A DNA stretch of 64,000 nucleotides from JASHVB01 sp035535035. Lineage in GTDB: Bacteria > Pseudomonadota > Alphaproteobacteria > Acetobacterales > Acetobacteraceae. The notes beneath the pieces are model-generated. The model searched no databases. It was not told the DNA's origin and saw only the letters and a program-made list of their open reading frames with translations. The stretch lies in the NCBI GenBank assembly GCA_035535035.1, contig DATLQW010000192.1, positions 1-64,000 on the forward strand. Direction: 5' to 3'. Shown here piece by piece: positions 51,839-59,996 of the stretch (positions are counted from its first letter, which is position 1; the number at the start of each line of letters is the position of its first letter). A program made the translations under genes and the position numbers.

Positions 51839-52780
51839 TCACGCCGCCTGCTCCACGCGGTTTTCCCGCGCGATCGCCTTCTGCTCATCGAACTCGTGGC
51901 GGCGGCGGGCCAGCTCCTCCGGCGGCATGCGGTCAAGATCAAGATAGTCCAGCTTCCACGCCGCATCGGCGGCCCAGCGCAGCGGCGACTGCATCGTGGT
52001 GCGCGGCCCGGGCGCGGCTTCCAGCACGCGTAGCGCGAATTCCAGCGTCTGGTCCTGCGAGGCGGCGTCGTGCGGCTTACCGGCGCTGTTGCCGAGGGGA
52101 AAATCGCTGAACAGGAAGCGTGGCACCGCGGCGTGTTCGACGATGTCCTTGGCGCAGCCCATCAGCACGGTGGGAATGCCGTTCGCCTCCAGGTGACGCG
52201 CGACGAGGGAGCAAGTCTGGTGGCAGACCGGGCAGTTCGGCACCAGGATGGCGGCGTCGGCGGCGTCCTCGCGCAGGCGGCGCAGGAGCTCCGGCGCATC
52301 GGTCTCGATGGTCACGCGATGGCTGCGGTTGGTCGGCGCGCCGTGGAAGCGCGGGGCGACGGTGCCGATGCGGCCAGCGGCGGCGGCGCGGCGCAGGGCC
52401 GGCAGCGGGAACCAGGTGCCGCTGTCCTCGGCGCTGGTGTGGACACGGTCGTAGCCGATGTGGGAGATGCGCAGGTCGTGGTCCCGCGTCGTGTCGCCGG
52501 AATACGGTTGGTAGAATTTGGCGCCCCCGTTGTATGCCGCGCCGGGGCCTTGGTCGCCCTTGCCGGGCTGGTAGGGCGCGGCGGTGGTGACGATGGCGAC
52601 GCGCGCCCGGGCGAGCGGCTGGCGCAGCGGGCTGAAGGGGGCGTCGATGTGGTGCGCCCAGCGATAATGCGTGGTGTAGCCGATCGCCGCGTAGTACTCG
52701 CGGGTGCGCCGCATGTAGGGGATCGGCGCGTCGTAGTCCGGCGCGAAGCCGAGGCGGGCGTCGAGGTCGTCCTGGTCCAT
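51839..52780 (-). CDS. Glycine/proline reductase (GrdB/PrdB)-like protein, Cys version
   Basis: A 313-aa protein related to the substrate-specific selenoprotein subunits of glycine, sarcosine, betaine or D-proline reductases. Shared stretches: RVAIVTTAAPYQPGKGDQGP, DLRISHIGYDRVHTSAEDSG, FPLPALRRAAAAGRIG. In the active region it has PNCPVCHQTC (residues 181-190) with Cys183, Cys186 and Cys190, where clostridial homologs carry selenocysteine. No partner GrdA/GrdC-type gene is adjacent. Its role in an aerobic alphaproteobacterium is unknown; a thiol-based reductase or lyase is a guess. Confidence 0.75.
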   Translation of the reverse strand: MDQDDLDARLGFAPDYDAPIPYMRRTREYYAAIGYTTHYRWAHHIDAPFSPLRQPLARARVAIVTTAAPYQPGKGDQGPGAAYNGGAKFYQPYSGDTTRDHDLRISHIGYDRVHTSAEDSGTWFPLPALRRAAAAGRIGTVAPRFHGAPTNRSHRVTIETDAPELLRRLREDAADAAILVPNCPVCHQTCSLVARHLEANGIPTVLMGCAKDIVEHAAVPRFLFSDFPLGNSAGKPHDAASQDQTLEFALRVLEAAPGPRTTMQSPLRWAADAAWKLDYLDLDRMPPEELARRRHEFDEQKAIARENRVEQAA

Positions 52781-52856
52781 GACGGATCTCCATTGCGCCG
52801 TGCGCGCGGCTTCGTTGGGTCGCTACCACAGACGCGGCGCGATCGAGTGTCCATCT

Positions 52857-53066
52857 TCACACTACATCGCCAAGGCCGACAAGCAGCCGGGCCCATGGCG
52901 TCGCCACCAGTCGTGATCGCAGCCTGCGATCGGCGGTCACCAAACGTGTGTCGCGCAATTCGGCCAGCGCCAGATAGAAGCAGTCGTAGGCGGGATGTTC
53001 GATGGCGGCGGCAATGGCCAGCGCGCGAGCGGCGAGCGGCGAGCGGCGCGGAAGATACCACTTCAT
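52857..53066 (-). pseudogene. VapC-type PIN toxin, C-terminal half
   Basis: Seventy codons including HPAYDCFYLALAELRDTRLV, TADRRLRSRLVATPW and ARLLVGL, the second half of VapC PIN domains (HPxYDCxYLALA, then TADxRL). The first half with the N-terminal catalytic Asp is missing; VapC proteins are usually about 130 aa. No VapB antitoxin is seen. It is a truncated remnant. Confidence 0.7.
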
Positions 53067-53373
53067 AGGATTATAGCGCCTCGGTTGGCTGTCATCCCGG
53101 CCGGTGCTGAAAAATTCAGGAATTTCGCAACACATTCCAGCCGTAACAAAATCAATGATTTGGGCGCTGCAGAAGTCCGGTGCATCTGTCCGCTCCGGGT
53201 CGAATCCGGCGCTTCCCGCCCCGGCGGGCGGCCTGCCGCCGCTTTGGGTCCGCAGCCGCAATTCGAACTGACCCACGACCCTCCAGCCGCGTCTTTGTTC
53301 CATCTCGGTTCCGGCTTGTGAGCTGTCCCACAGCGTCGCTTTGCACACATCATGTCAGGCCGAGGCAGCGCCG

Positions 53374-53407
53374 GGAAAGCGCCTCAGGATCGACCTGACC
53401 GACGCAG
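53374..53407 (+). repeat. Decayed copy of the higA 3' end
   Basis: It matches 54224-54257 in the same orientation at 30 of 34 positions (GGAAAGC-nn-CTCAGGATCGA-nn-TGACCGACGCAG). In frame it still reads GKRLRIDLTDAGSG, like the HigA tail GKHLRIELTDAD. The two copies bracket higB and most of higA as 0.85-kb-spaced direct repeats. Confidence 0.65.
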
Positions 53408-53514
53408 GCAGCGGTTCCGCGCTGCGCCATCGGCCCAGACCATGCTTAACCGGCCGTTCACTTTGAGCGCCGCAACCTGCCTGTTTGCCGCACTGATGGC
53501 TGCGGATTGAGGCC

Positions 53515-53543
53515 TTGCCGGTACGAACCAAATTTGGTACAAG
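53515..53543 (+). promoter_or_regulatory. higBA promoter with operator palindrome in its spacer
   Basis: TTGCCG and TACAAG are spaced by 17 bp. The spacer and first -10 base contain ACCAAATTTGGT (53527-53538), a perfect 12-bp palindrome. HigA-type antitoxins bind such operators to repress their own operon. The start codon at 53548 would then be nearly leaderless. Confidence 0.45.
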
Positions 53544-53547
53544 CCGC

Positions 53548-53962
53548 ATGCCAGCTTTGCTAACCCGCCCCAAGCGGCTCGTCACGGCAGAATTCTACCG
53601 GACCGAAACCGGTAACGAGTCGGTGCGCGTCTGGCTCAGAACGCTGTCCGTGGCCGAACGTCAGCCCATCGGCAAGGACATTCGGCAAGGACATACGGAA
53701 GGTCGAATACGGATGGCCGCTCGGAATGCCAACCTGCGACGCCCTCAGTCAGGGCCTGTGGGAGATCCGGACCAGTCTGGCAAACCGCATCGCGCGGGTT
53801 TTCTTCTGCCTGGTCGGAGGCCGCGTCGTGCTGTTGCACGGGATCATCAAGAAGTCCCGCACGGCGCCGAAGCCCGACCTGGACGCGGCCCGGCGGCGCA
53901 AGCGAAACCTCGAGGCGCGGATCAGCCGCCTCGCCGCAATGCCCCCGAATCAGCAGGCATGA
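53548..53962 (+). pseudogene. higB: HigB/RelE-like toxin, disrupted by a 13-bp tandem duplication
   Basis: The frame starts MPALLTRPKRLVTAEFYRTE, runs through NESVRVWLRTLSVAERQPIG, and is then shifted by a perfect 13-bp duplication (53669-53694). Beyond it the second frame continues VEYGWPLGMPTCDALSQGLW, EIRTSLANRIARVFFCLVGG, RVVLLHGIIKKSRTAPKPDL. Removing one copy of the 13-mer restores a single uninterrupted 133-codon frame with the order of phage-derived Gp49-like/HigB toxins. As written, the toxin is inactive. The higA start overlaps its stop (ATGA). Confidence 0.85.
53669..53694 (+). repeat. 13-bp perfect tandem duplication inside higB
   Basis: TCGGCAAGGACAT occurs twice in direct succession. 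Because 13 is not a multiple of 3, it shifts the toxin frame; loss of one unit by slippage would restore it. Confidence 0.95.
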
Positions 53963-54261
53963 AGCAACGTCCGGCGATTCACCCGATCGGCTCCAGTTTC
54001 ACGAACTTTCTTGCCGAGGAGGGTCTGCTTGCCGACGTGGATGAAGCGGCGGTGAAGGAGGTTATCGCCTGGCAGGTGGCGCAGGGCATGCGCCAGCGCG
54101 GCCTCAGCAAGACCGCGATGGCCGAGGCGATGCAAACCAGCCGGACCCAGCTCAACCGGTTGCTCGATCCGAACAACACCGGCGTTGCCCTCCACACCCT
54201 GTACCGGGCGGCGGCGGTACTCGGAAAGCATCTCAGGATCGAGTTGACCGACGCAGACTGA
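53959..54261 (+). CDS. higA: HigA-like XRE antitoxin
   Basis: A 100-aa helix-turn-helix protein: VKEVIAWQVAQGMRQRGLSK, TAMAEAMQTSRTQLNRLLDP with the recognition helix, and NTGVALHTLYRAAAVLGKHL. It fits the HigA antitoxin/XRE family that neutralises and autoregulates HigB. The frame is intact while the toxin frame is broken, which is the usual order of decay. It overlaps the higB stop by 4 bp. Confidence 0.85.
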   Translation: MKQRPAIHPIGSSFTNFLAEEGLLADVDEAAVKEVIAWQVAQGMRQRGLSKTAMAEAMQTSRTQLNRLLDPNNTGVALHTLYRAAAVLGKHLRIELTDAD

Positions 54262-55015
54262 CCGGGGTTCAGCGGCCCGCCGTCCGGACCGCCGCGCGTC
54301 ACGGTTGCGCCACAGCAGTCCGGTGGCGTCGCGCGCCGAGGCTGCAAGGGGGCGGCGAGGGACAGGGCGGCGCGTGGGCCTGGTTAACGGAACCTTATCG
54401 CCGCGCTGCTACCATCGGGACTTGGCCCTTCGATCAGGAACCGCCGCACTTGTTTCCCGCCGTTGCAATCCAGGTGTGCTCATCAAAGCCGCTCACCGGA
54501 GACCCGTGGCCGCGGGAGCCGGGCGGGTGCCTTCAACCCATTCGCCCCTATGGCACTGCCACGCGCCCGGGAGGCAAGACCCCATACACCGTGAGCGGCG
54601 TCCCGCGATCGACAGGCACCATGAGCATCCGCGCCACCCAGCGCAGGGGGAGCCGGCCTGCCGATACCATCCGCCGCGACGCCCCGCCGGGCGACCTGCG
54701 CTGCTGGACCACAAGACTCCATGCACCTGGGCGGCAGCGCGCGGGCAACCTCCGCCCCGTTCTCCCGCGGCAAGACCCTATGCACCGTGAGAACGCCGCG
54801 CCGCCCCCCTCGCATCGCCCCACCCCATGCGACCCAATCTCCGTTACGGCGAAACGAGACGCCCGTGAGACGCCGCCCGGCATGCCGCCCGCCCACCCCC
54901 CAACCGCCGGAGGCGCCGTTGATTAACCCCCGCCGCGCATCTAGCTTCACCCGCATGATGCAAGCCTCGCGATGCTCCCTCACGAATCCAGCCTTCCCGT
55001 CGAACCGCCACCGCG
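54262..55015. other. 750-bp gene-poor stretch with a repeated 23-mer
   Basis: No convincing gene. A 23-bp unit occurs at 54573-54595 and 54769-54791 (21 of 23 identical, core GGCAAGACCC-y-AT-r-CACCGTGAG). A weaker relative lies at 54709-54731. The surroundings are Arg/Pro-rich in all frames, typical of non-coding GC-rich DNA. Confidence 0.45.
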
Positions 55016-55384
55016 ATGAGTGACCTGTTCGCTCCGGATGGCGGCTGGCGCGTGCGCATCCTCGATCTCTCGGGCGGCGCGCAGGACAATGTGGTCGAGG
55101 AGATCGGCGGCTTTCCCACCCTGATGCAGGCCAACGCCTTCGCCCGCCGCTACGTGCGTGACTCGGTGGAACTCTGCCGCGCCCCTGGCGTGACCGCGAA
55201 ACAGGTGCTCGAAGCCTGGTTCGCTTTCGGCGAGGACGCCGAAGTGGTGGATGCGGGCGAGGCCGGCTGGCGCAGCGCCACCGAACTCGGCGACTTCGTG
55301 GACAGCCCTGCCGGCACCGAGGAACGCGACTGGCGCGCGCTCGATCCGCGCCGCGACGAGCCCGACGACGAGACCGACGAATGA
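55016..55384 (+). CDS. Unknown protein, 122 aa, coupled to the GluRS-like gene
   Basis: An acidic cytosolic protein: GGWRVRILDLSGGAQDNVVE, EIGGFPTLMQANAFARRYVR, DSVELCRAPGVTAKQVLEAW, and a strongly acidic C-terminal tail (RRDEPDDETDE). No known domain recognised. The stop overlaps the start of the GluRS-like gene (ATGA), so the two are translated together and may act together. Codon bias is typical of the genome. Confidence 0.75.
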   Translation: MSDLFAPDGGWRVRILDLSGGAQDNVVEEIGGFPTLMQANAFARRYVRDSVELCRAPGVTAKQVLEAWFAFGEDAEVVDAGEAGWRSATELGDFVDSPAGTEERDWRALDPRRDEPDDETDE

Positions 55385-56709
55385 TCCGCGTCCGCTTCGC
55401 CGCGGTCCCGACCGCGGCGCTGACGGTGGGCACGGCCCGCATCGCGCTGCTGAACTTCCTCCACGCGCGGCGCCATGGCGGTCATCTGCTGCTGCGGTTC
55501 GCCGACCTGGCGCCGAGGGCCACCGCGGAACACGCGGCTTCGATCGGGGATGAGCTGCGTTGGCTGGGCATCGCCTGGGACGCGACGCTGCGCCAGTCGG
55601 AGCGCCGCGCGTTGTACCAGGACTCCGCGGACAAGCTGAAGCGGGCAGGGCGGCTGTATCCGTGCTTCGAATCCGAGGCCGAACTGCGTGCCAAACGCGA
55701 CCACAGGGTGAAGCGCGGGCGATCGCCGGTCTATGACCGGGCGATGTTGCAGCTCACGCAAGCGCAGCAGGAAGCCGCCGAAGCGGGCGGCAAGCGGCCG
55801 TACTGGCGGTTCCTGCTGTCCGGCCGCACGGTGGAATGGCGCGACATGGTGCTCGGCCATCGCGAGGTCGCGTTGCGGTCGCTGTCCGATCCGATCGTGT
55901 TGCAGGCCGACGGCACGCCGACCCGCGCGTTCGCCGGCATCGTGGACGATCTCGCGACCGGCATCACCGATCTGGTTCGCAGCGAAACGCAGGTGCCGCC
56001 AACCGCCGTCGCGATCGACCTGTACCAGGCACTGGGTGGCGATCCTTCAGGCCTGCGGTTCGCCCATCTGCCGCCGTTGGAAGATGCGGGGGAGAAACGT
56101 CTCGCCCGCCGGGTGGACGCGCGCACGCTGCGCAGCCTGCGGCATGACGGCGTGGAACCTGCCGCGCTCGTGGCCTGTCTCGCGTGCATCGGCACGCCAC
56201 TGCCGCCGGCAACGGCATCGCTGCTGTCGCTGGCGGCGAATTTCGATCTGTCGCGATTCACCACGCAGCCGGCGCCGTTCAAGGCGGCGACGCTGCTGGC
56301 GCTGAACCGCCAGGTGTTGCGGTCGCTGGATTTTGCCGCCGTCGCGGACCGTCTCCCCGCCGGGGCGACCGACTCGTTCTGGCTCGCGGTGCGCGGCGAA
56401 CTCGATCTGCTGAACGAGGCGCGCGGCTGGTGGGACGTGGTGGCCGGATCGATCGTCCCACCGGAAATTCCCGAACGCGCCCTGCTCGAGACCGCCCTGG
56501 AGCTGCTGCCGCCGGAACCCTGGAACGGCACGGTGTGGCACGACTGGACCGCGGCGTTGGCCGGCGCGACGGGACGCAGCGGCGAGGCGCTGGTCTCGCC
56601 GCTGCGGCTGGCGTTGACCGGCGAGGATGGCGGACCGGAACTCGGCGCCCTGTTGCCGCTGATCGGCCGCGCGCGTGCCATGCACCGGCTGCAAGTGGCG
56701 GCGCACTAG
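55381..56709 (+). CDS. Glutamyl-tRNA synthetase paralog with degenerate active site
   Basis: At 442 aa it has the length and segment order of GltX2-type GluRS: a Rossmann catalytic half (SDPIVLQADGTPTRAFAGIV, DDLATGITDLVR, YQALGGDPSGLRFAHLPPL) and a helical anticodon-binding half. However, the class I signatures are changed. The HIGH region reads PTAALTVGTAR, with Thr15 where His is expected; the KMSKS-like loop is RLARR (240-244) instead of KLSKR; the acidic substrate site after LLR is FADLA, not IDDTD; and RGEEH is RSETQ. It is too long for Glu-Q-RS. Aminoacylation is doubtful, and a repurposed role is inferred. Confidence 0.8.
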   Translation: MIRVRFAAVPTAALTVGTARIALLNFLHARRHGGHLLLRFADLAPRATAEHAASIGDELRWLGIAWDATLRQSERRALYQDSADKLKRAGRLYPCFESEAELRAKRDHRVKRGRSPVYDRAMLQLTQAQQEAAEAGGKRPYWRFLLSGRTVEWRDMVLGHREVALRSLSDPIVLQADGTPTRAFAGIVDDLATGITDLVRSETQVPPTAVAIDLYQALGGDPSGLRFAHLPPLEDAGEKRLARRVDARTLRSLRHDGVEPAALVACLACIGTPLPPATASLLSLAANFDLSRFTTQPAPFKAATLLALNRQVLRSLDFAAVADRLPAGATDSFWLAVRGELDLLNEARGWWDVVAGSIVPPEIPERALLETALELLPPEPWNGTVWHDWTAALAGATGRSGEALVSPLRLALTGEDGGPELGALLPLIGRARAMHRLQVAAH

Positions 56710-56973
56710 CCGGCATCGACACCAAATGCGGTTTGACCCACTTCGTGCGGCGGTCACCTTCGGTGGGTCATGCCCTCGGTCGCCGTTATCGTTGCGCTTC
56801 CCGCCGAATAGGCGCCGGTTCCGGCGCCCCGCATCCCGGCCGGCCAGGCAGCGTGGGCGACCGCCCGCCCCCTTGCACCCGCCACGCGCGGGGTGCATTG
56901 GTGCGCTGCCGCATTTGCCTGGGCAACGGCTTGGCCGGTGTGCCTGCCCGCTGAGTATAAGGATCGCGACGAC

Positions 56974-58113
56974 ATGCGCCTGGCCGTCCTGAAGGAGCGG
57001 CGCGCCTCCGAAACGCGCGTGGCAGCCGTGCCCGACACGGTGAAGCGGCTGATCGCCCTCGGACTTACGGTCGCCGTGGAGGCGGACGCCGGTGCCGGTG
57101 CCGCCGTCCCGGACGCCGAATTTTCCGCCGCCGGCGCCGAGCTCGCCGCTGATCCGGCCGAGGCTCTCGCCGGTGCCGGCATCGTCTTCGCGGTGCAGAT
57201 GCCGCTGCCGGAGCAGCTTGCGCTCATCCCGCGCGGGGCGCTGCTGGTGTGCATCGCCAATGCCTTTGCCGAACCGGACCTGGTGCCGGGGTTGGCGCGG
57301 GCGGGGATCGACGCCGCGGCGATGGAGCTCCTTCCCCGCATCACCCGCGCCCAGTCGATGGACGTGCTCTCCAGCCAGGCCAACCTCGCCGGCTACCGCG
57401 CGGTGATCGAGGCCGCCGGCGCCTTCCAGCGCGGCTTCCCGATGATGATGACCGCCGCCGGCACCGTGCCGCCCGCCCGCGTCTTCGTCATCGGTGCCGG
57501 CGTGGCCGGATTGCAGGCGATCGCCACCGCCCGCCGGCTCGGCGCGATCGTCTCCGCCACCGACGTCCGCCCGGCCGCCAAGGAGGAGATCAAGTCCCTG
57601 GGCGCCAGCTTCGTCGGCGTGGAGGATGCGGAAACCGCCGGCCAGACCGGCGCCTACGCCCGCGAAATGAGCGACGCGTTCCGCCGCAAGCAGGCCGAAC
57701 TCATGGCCGTCACCGTCGCCAAGAACGACCTCGTCATCTGCACCGCGCTGGTGATGGGCCGCCGCGCACCCGTCATCGTGACCCAGGCGATGGTGGACTC
57801 GATGCGCCCCGGCAGCGTCATCGTCGATCTGGCGGCCGACGCCGGCGGCAATTGCGAAGCGACGAAGCCAGGCGACAGCATCGTGACGCCGAACGGCGTC
57901 CGCATCCTCGGCTGGAACAACTGGCCCGGCCGCATCCCCGTCGCCGCCTCCGCGCTCTACGCCCGCAACCTGCTCACCTTCCTCACCACCTTCTGGGACA
58001 AGGACGCCAAGGGCCCGAAACTGCCGGAAGCCGACGACATCGTCAAAGGCGTCATGCTCACTCGCGGCGGCGCCGTCGTGCACCCCAACTTCCTGCCGTC
58101 CCAGGCCGCCTGA
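56974..58113 (+). CDS. pntAA: NAD(P) transhydrogenase subunit alpha part 1
   Basis: A 379-aa NAD(H)-binding (dI) subunit of proton-translocating transhydrogenase, which uses proton-motive force to make NADPH. It begins MRLAVLKERRASETRVAAVP. The NAD-binding fold motif is GAGVAGLQAIATARRLGA, with SATDVRPAAKEEIKSLGA after it, plus the RQD-loop-like region and PKLPEADDIVKGVMLTRGG. It lacks membrane helices, as in the three-subunit alphaproteobacterial enzyme. An AAGGA precedes the ATG. pntAB follows after 19 nt. Confidence 0.95.
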   Translation: MRLAVLKERRASETRVAAVPDTVKRLIALGLTVAVEADAGAGAAVPDAEFSAAGAELAADPAEALAGAGIVFAVQMPLPEQLALIPRGALLVCIANAFAEPDLVPGLARAGIDAAAMELLPRITRAQSMDVLSSQANLAGYRAVIEAAGAFQRGFPMMMTAAGTVPPARVFVIGAGVAGLQAIATARRLGAIVSATDVRPAAKEEIKSLGASFVGVEDAETAGQTGAYAREMSDAFRRKQAELMAVTVAKNDLVICTALVMGRRAPVIVTQAMVDSMRPGSVIVDLAADAGGNCEATKPGDSIVTPNGVRILGWNNWPGRIPVAASALYARNLLTFLTTFWDKDAKGPKLPEADDIVKGVMLTRGGAVVHPNFLPSQAA

Positions 58114-58132
58114 TCCAGCGGAGACCCACCGA

Positions 58133-58525
58133 ATGAACCCGAACCAGTTGGCCGACGAAGCCGCCCGGCTCGCCGAACGCGCCAACCAGCTTGCCCTGCA
58201 CGCTCGGACGATCGCCGGCGGCGTCGCCGCAATCGCCCCCGAAGTCGAGCCGTTCATCTACTTGCTCGCCGTCTTCCTGATGGCCTGCTTCGTCGGATAC
58301 TACGTGGTGTGGAACGTCACCCCGGCGCTGCATTCGCCGCTGATGTCGGTGACCAACGCGATCTCCTCGGTCATCGTCGTCGGTGCCATGCTGGCCACCG
58401 GCCTGGGCACCAACGGCTGGGCGATGGCCTTCGGCTTTATCGGGGTCACCCTGGCGAGCGTGAACATCTTCGGCGGGTTCATGGTCACCCACCGGATGCT
58501 GTCCATGTTCAAGCGCCGGCAGTAG
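58133..58525 (+). CDS. pntAB: NAD(P) transhydrogenase subunit alpha part 2
   Basis: A 130-aa membrane subunit (part of dII). After an Ala-rich hydrophilic start there are three to four helices: FIYLLAVFLMACFVGYYVVW, NVTPALHSPLMSVTNAISSV, VIVVGAMLATG, and GFIGVTLASVNIFGGFMVTH, ending in RMLSMFKRRQ. HSPLMSVTNAIS is the family signature. Middle gene of the pnt operon, 11 nt before pntB. Confidence 0.95.
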   Translation: MNPNQLADEAARLAERANQLALHARTIAGGVAAIAPEVEPFIYLLAVFLMACFVGYYVVWNVTPALHSPLMSVTNAISSVIVVGAMLATGLGTNGWAMAFGFIGVTLASVNIFGGFMVTHRMLSMFKRRQ

Positions 58526-58536
58526 GGCACGCAACC

Positions 58537-59943
58537 ATGTCCGCCAGCCTGACCGCACTCGCCTACCTCGTCGCCGCCGTCCTGTTCATCCTTGCGCTGC
58601 GCGGCCTGTCGCACCCGGAGACCTCCCGCCAGGGCAACCGCTTCGGCATGACCGGCATGGCCGTGGCGGTGGTCGCCACGCTGCTGCACCACGGCATGGG
58701 AGGGGTCGGCTACGGGCTGATCTTCCTCGGCATCGTCATCGGCGGCTCAATCGGCACCTTCGTCGCGCTGCGCATCCAGATGACGGCGCTGCCGCAGCTT
58801 GTCGCGGCGTTCCACTCGCTGGTCGGTCTGGCGGCGGTGTTCGTCGCCGCGTCGGCGCTGAACGCGCCGGAGGCGTTCGGCATCGGCCTGCCCCACGCCA
58901 TCTACATCGAGAGCCTGATCGAGATGTCGATCGGCCTGGCGATCGGCGCCATCACCTTCTCCGGCTCGCTGATCGCCTTCGCCAAGCTGCAGGCGCTGAT
59001 GAGCGGCGCGCCGATCAGCTTCCCGGGGCAGCACAAGCTGAACCTGGGACTCGCCATTTTGCTGCTGGTGCTGGTGGTCGCCTTCGTCGCCAGTGGTGGC
59101 CATCAGGTCATCTTCTGGCTGATCGCGCTGCTGGCGTTCGCCCTGGGCTTCCTCATCATCATCCCGATCGGCGGCGCCGACATGCCGGTGGTGGTGTCGA
59201 TGCTGAACAGCTACTCGGGCTGGGCAGCGGCGGGCATTGGCTTCACCATCCAGAACCTCGCGCTGATCATCACCGGGTCGCTGGTCGGCGCGTCCGGTGC
59301 GATCCTGTCCTACATCATGTGCAAGGGCATGAACCGCAGCATCTTCAACGTGCTGCTGGGCGGATTCGGCAGCGAGGGCGGCACTGCGGCCACGAGCGGG
59401 CCGGCGGGCGATCGCACCGTAAAAACCGGCAATGCCGACGACGCGGCCTTCATCCTGAAGAACGCCTCCAAGGTGATCATCGTGCCCGGCTACGGCATGG
59501 CGGTGGCGCAGGCGCAGCACGCGTTGCGCGAGATGGCCGACACGCTGAAGAAGGAAGGCGTGACGGTGAAATACGCCATCCATCCGGTGGCGGGCCGCAT
59601 GCCCGGCCACATGAACGTGCTGCTGGCCGAAGCCAACGTGCCGTACGACGAAGTATTCGAGCTGGAGGAGATCAACAACGAGTTCTCCACCGCCGACGTG
59701 GCCTATGTCATCGGCGCCAACGACGTGACCAACCCGGCGGCGAAGACCGACCCGAAATCGGCGATCTACGGCATGCCGATCTTGGACGTGGAAAAGGCCC
59801 ATACGGTGCTGTTCGTGAAGCGCTCAATGGCATCGGGCTATGCGGGGGTGGACAACGAGCTGTTTTTCCGCCCCAACACGATGATGCTGTTCGGCGACGC
59901 GAAGAAAATGACCGAGGAGATCGTGCAGGCGCTGGGGCACTGA
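58537..59943 (+). CDS. pntB: NAD(P) transhydrogenase subunit beta
   Basis: A 468-aa subunit with the rest of the proton channel and the NADP(H)-binding dIII. There are eight to nine membrane helices, including GNRFGMTGMAVAVVATLLHH and YSGWAAAGIGFTIQNLALII. The NADP domain carries VIIVPGYGMAVAQAQHALRE (GxGxxA/V), VKYAIHPVAGRMPGHMNVLL and VIGANDVTNPAAKTDP. A 238-bp segment covering residues about 298-377 recurs as a decayed copy at 60875-61112. Confidence 0.96.
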   Translation: MSASLTALAYLVAAVLFILALRGLSHPETSRQGNRFGMTGMAVAVVATLLHHGMGGVGYGLIFLGIVIGGSIGTFVALRIQMTALPQLVAAFHSLVGLAAVFVAASALNAPEAFGIGLPHAIYIESLIEMSIGLAIGAITFSGSLIAFAKLQALMSGAPISFPGQHKLNLGLAILLLVLVVAFVASGGHQVIFWLIALLAFALGFLIIIPIGGADMPVVVSMLNSYSGWAAAGIGFTIQNLALIITGSLVGASGAILSYIMCKGMNRSIFNVLLGGFGSEGGTAATSGPAGDRTVKTGNADDAAFILKNASKVIIVPGYGMAVAQAQHALREMADTLKKEGVTVKYAIHPVAGRMPGHMNVLLAEANVPYDEVFELEEINNEFSTADVAYVIGANDVTNPAAKTDPKSAIYGMPILDVEKAHTVLFVKRSMASGYAGVDNELFFRPNTMMLFGDAKKMTEEIVQALGH

Positions 59944-59996
59944 GCCCGCGGCGCGCATATGAGGAGGTCGAGAGATCGCCAATCTCTTTCGCGGAG

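Larger units (their letters stand above)
53067..53547. other. Gene-poor stretch before higBA
   Basis: Apart from the higA-like repeat and promoter/operator elements listed separately, no coding frame is convincing. Codon bias is weak on both strands and no further hairpins stand out. Confidence 0.4.

Noticed and set aside
52077..53068. Long frames overlapping the GrdB-like gene in other phases
   Set aside because: Arg/Pro-rich or Gly-rich compositional frames; the 313-aa minus frame has coherent family motifs and explains the region.
55381..56709. Glu-Q-tRNA(Asp) synthetase (GluQ/YadB)
   Set aside because: Those proteins lack the anticodon-binding half and are about 300 aa; this one has 442 aa with a C-terminal helical half.
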